Below, in pieces: positions 61,978 to 64,000 of a stretch of 64,000 bases of DNA. The notes under the pieces are model-generated. The model saw only the letters and a program-made list of their open reading frames with translations. It was not told where the DNA came from and searched no databases. Source of the stretch: Blastococcus colisei (GTDB lineage Bacteria > Actinomycetota > Actinomycetes > Mycobacteriales > Geodermatophilaceae); NCBI RefSeq assembly GCF_006717095.1, contig NZ_VFQE01000002.1, positions 1-64,000 of the forward strand. Reading direction: 5' to 3'. Each line of letters opens with the position of its first letter. The first letter of the stretch is position 1. A program made the translations under genes and the position numbers.

Positions 61978-63516
61978 TCAGGCGGCGTCGAGCGTGGCCT
62001 CGACCTCGACGGACCCGTTCCCGCGCACGACCTCGATGGTGACCGTGTCACCCGGGTCGAAGGCGTCGATGGCGACGACGAGCTCCTCCGAGCTGCCGAC
62101 CCGCTCGTCCTCGACGGCGATGACGACGTCCTCCTCGCGGATGCCCGCCGACGCGGCGGCGCTGCCCGGCTCGACGTTCAGCACCAGGGCGCCGTCGCGC
62201 GTGCCGTCGGTCACCGAGCGCGTGTTCACCCCGAGCGAGGAGTGCACGGCCGAGCCGGTGGAGATCAGCTGCTCGGCGATGTCGCGGACGGTGTCGACCG
62301 GGATCGCGAAGCCCAGCCCGATCGAGCCGCCGGCCCCGGTGGAGGCGATGGCGGTGTTGATGCCGATCAGCGCCCCGCTGGCGTCGACCAGCGCGCCGCC
62401 GGAGTTACCCGGGTTGATGGGCGCGTCGGTCTGCACGGCGCTGATCACCGCGTTGGTGTCGCTGCCCTCGCCGGCCAGCCGGACGGGTCGCTCGAGCGCG
62501 CTGACGATGCCGCTGGTGACGGTCCCGGCCAACCCGAGCGGCGAGCCGATCGCCACGACGGGGTCGCCGACGACGACGTCGTCGGAGCTGCCCAGGGCGG
62601 CGGGCACCAGGCCGGGCTTCTCCACCTTGAGGACGGCGAGGTCGCTGGCCGGGTCGCGGCCGACGATGCGGGCCGCCGAGCCGCTGCCGTCGACGAAGAC
62701 CGCCCGGATCTCCGCGCCCTCGATGCCCTCGGCGCCGGAGACGACGTGGTTGTTGGTGACGATGTAGCCGTTCGCGCCGTCGATGACGACGCCGGAGCCC
62801 GTGGCGCCGGCCTGTCCGACCCGCACCTCGATGGAGACGACCGACGGCATGACCGTCTCCGCGATCTGCGACACCGAACCGGGTTCCCGGGTGATGCCGG
62901 GGTCGACCTCGGAGAGCTGGGTGCCGGGCGCGAGCAGCGGCGACTCGTCGTTGGTCTTGGTCAGGTACCAGCCGATGCCGCCGCCCACCGCGCCGACGAG
63001 GAGCACGGCGAGCAGCGCCAGCACGGACAGCCGGACCGACAGGTCGCGCAGCCGCAGCTTCCTGCGGCCCTGCGGGTCGACCACGACGGGACCCGGCTGG
63101 GTCTCCTCGTCGTACACGGCCGGGGCGCCGAGGGCGACCGGGGCGTACGGGTCGCGCCAGGGATCGCTGCGGGCGTCGGACTTCCACCAGGGTCCGGTGG
63201 CGGTGCGGCGGCGGCCGAGTCGTCCACCGGGAGGTTCCTGGAGCCCGCGCTGCCCGGTGCCCTTCGGACCGAAGGCGCGCAGCAGGGCCTCGGCCGGGGG
63301 CGGCGGCACGGGTCGGGGCGGCGGCGTGGGTCGTCCGTCGGCGAAGCCGCCGACGGCGGTGGTCGGCCGGCCGAACGCCGCTTGCTGTCCGGCCGACGGC
63401 TGCGGAGCCGACACCGGCCGGGGAGCGAGCCGGTCGGGGACGTCGGCGAAGGCACCGGTCGCTCCCGGCGGCCGGGCGAAGACGGCGTCCTCGCGTGGAG
63501 CGCTGCTGTCGGCCAC
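61978..63516 (-). CDS. htrA: HtrA/DegP-type serine protease with PDZ domain
   Basis: 512 residues from GTG 63516. A Pro-rich cytoplasmic part of about 165 residues precedes one membrane helix (LSVLALLAVLLVGAVGGGIG). The extracellular trypsin domain has His in IVTNNHVVS, Asp in ASDLAVLKVE and Ser in INPGNSGGALVD. A PDZ domain ends the protein (LVLNVEPGSAAASAGIREED). Envelope quality-control protease; the gene upstream encodes an anti-sigma factor, as in the sigE-rseA-htrA-tatB order of mycobacteria. Confidence 0.94.
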   Translation of the reverse strand: MADSSAPREDAVFARPPGATGAFADVPDRLAPRPVSAPQPSAGQQAAFGRPTTAVGGFADGRPTPPPRPVPPPPAEALLRAFGPKGTGQRGLQEPPGGRLGRRRTATGPWWKSDARSDPWRDPYAPVALGAPAVYDEETQPGPVVVDPQGRRKLRLRDLSVRLSVLALLAVLLVGAVGGGIGWYLTKTNDESPLLAPGTQLSEVDPGITREPGSVSQIAETVMPSVVSIEVRVGQAGATGSGVVIDGANGYIVTNNHVVSGAEGIEGAEIRAVFVDGSGSAARIVGRDPASDLAVLKVEKPGLVPAALGSSDDVVVGDPVVAIGSPLGLAGTVTSGIVSALERPVRLAGEGSDTNAVISAVQTDAPINPGNSGGALVDASGALIGINTAIASTGAGGSIGLGFAIPVDTVRDIAEQLISTGSAVHSSLGVNTRSVTDGTRDGALVLNVEPGSAAASAGIREEDVVIAVEDERVGSSEELVVAIDAFDPGDTVTIEVVRGNGSVEVEATLDAA

Positions 63517-63554
63517 CGGGCCGGACTCGTCGGACGGGCGGTCGCCGGAGGCGC

Positions 63555-64000
63555 TCAGGGGGTCCCGCCCGGGGCCGTGGTCGTGGCGCTGGTCCCGACC
63601 GTCACCGTGCGCACGATGGGCGGGATGATCTCGGTGTGCTGCTCGGGCGTGGACGGCCCGGCCACGGGACCGCGCGGCTCGGGGCCGGGCGCACCGCTCG
63701 CCGGGAGGGTCAGGGCGAGCGCGGTGACACCGGCGCCCAGACCGATCATCGTGCCGGCGAGCCCCCGGCGGAGCCAGCGCGCATGCCCCGAACGGTGGTC
63801 CACCTTCTCCGGCTGCAGATCGACCGACCAGGCACCGGACGTGCCGCTGACGGTGAGCCCCTCAGGTCCCGCGGTCAGGTTCCCGAGACCGTCGCCACCC
63901 GAACCGGGGACATCGGTGGTGAAGGGGATGGCGCAGAGGCGCGACATCAGGTCACCGGGCACGGCCACGTCCCGCGACCCGTGCAGCGCCTCCTTCGCCT
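63555..64000 (-). CDS. anti-sigma factor (RseA-like), partial
   Basis: The 3' part of a gene that starts beyond the window. Visible residues include SRDVAVPGDLMSRLCAIPFT, a stretch typical of the end of the zinc-binding anti-sigma domain. One membrane helix (GLAGTMIGLGAGVTALALTL) and a Thr/Pro-rich outer tail follow. The HxxxCxxC zinc motif would lie upstream. Position before htrA and tatB supports a SigE-type envelope stress regulator. Confidence 0.75.
   Translation of the reverse strand, partial: AKEALHGSRDVAVPGDLMSRLCAIPFTTDVPGSGGDGLGNLTAGPEGLTVSGTSGAWSVDLQPEKVDHRSGHARWLRRGLAGTMIGLGAGVTALALTLPASGAPGPEPRGPVAGPSTPEQHTEIIPPIVRTVTVGTSATTTAPGGTP

Noticed and set aside
1-64000. CRISPR arrays and rRNA genes
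   Set aside because: No regularly spaced direct repeats of CRISPR type and no rRNA-like sequence seen. The 11-bp iterons and 15-bp tandem repeats are too short.

Overview
The window is high-GC DNA with GTG and TTG starts, strong GGAGG ribosome sites and tight 4-base gene overlaps. It carries the actinobacterial anti-sigma / htrA / tatB / mrp neighbourhood. A filamentous actinobacterium of the Geodermatophilaceae type (Blastococcus, Geodermatophilus, Modestobacter) fits best. That placement is an inference from gene content and style, not a database result.

Positions 1-30235 are mobile DNA inserted in a cpaF/tadA-type secretion ATPase gene. A 15-bp direct repeat (12682-12696 and 30221-30235) falls inside the cpaF reading frame and bounds a 17.5-kb element (ICE-B). 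From left to right ICE-B holds a MobF relaxase-helicase, two unknown genes, a broken GGDEF/EAL gene, a 141-codon ORF and small unknown genes. These are followed by a ParB-like gene, an ArdC antirestriction gene with a large conserved hairpin upstream, an excisionase-like HTH gene, two unknown genes and, at the right end, a tyrosine integrase. I see no type IV coupling protein, VirB4 or FtsK-like translocase, so ICE-B looks mobilizable rather than self-transmissible. To its left lies a second related element (ICE-A, running off the window at position 1). The 8.25-kb block 1-8256 is a direct repeat of 20599-28900. Where ICE-B has the integrase, ICE-A has an McrBC-type restriction pair whose McrB carries an EVE-like domain. 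Direct copies of TGCGGACY at 11-bp spacing sit near three element ends and look like integrase arm sites. A 200-bp middle piece of cpaF is stranded between the two elements.

Positions 30236-64000 are chromosome. In order: the cpaF 5' fragment, an alpha/beta hydrolase, a small lineage-specific protein, a cytosine deaminase/permease operon, a LuxR-type two-component system, a split YeeE/YedE pair flanked by two paralogous tiny basic proteins, a ThDP enzyme with an EthD partner, a deleted alkD pseudogene, a quinone oxidoreductase, a secreted DUF4230-like protein, an acyl-CoA dehydrogenase, a RibD-type reductase, an intact IS30-family element with 25-bp terminal repeats, a CitE-like lyase, an EamA transporter with PhzF, a VapBC-type toxin-antitoxin pair, a decayed serpin gene next to a 28-bp perfect inverted repeat, a giant membrane M48 peptidase, an MgtE-N/CBS protein with a DUF1003 partner, AzlCD, Mrp, TatB, HtrA and the end of an anti-sigma factor.

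Several genes in the mobile half carry single-base frameshifts (cyclase copy B, ArdC copy A, McrB). Some may be sequencing errors. The large rearrangements (split cpaF, duplicated block, alkD deletion, serpin decay) do not depend on single bases.
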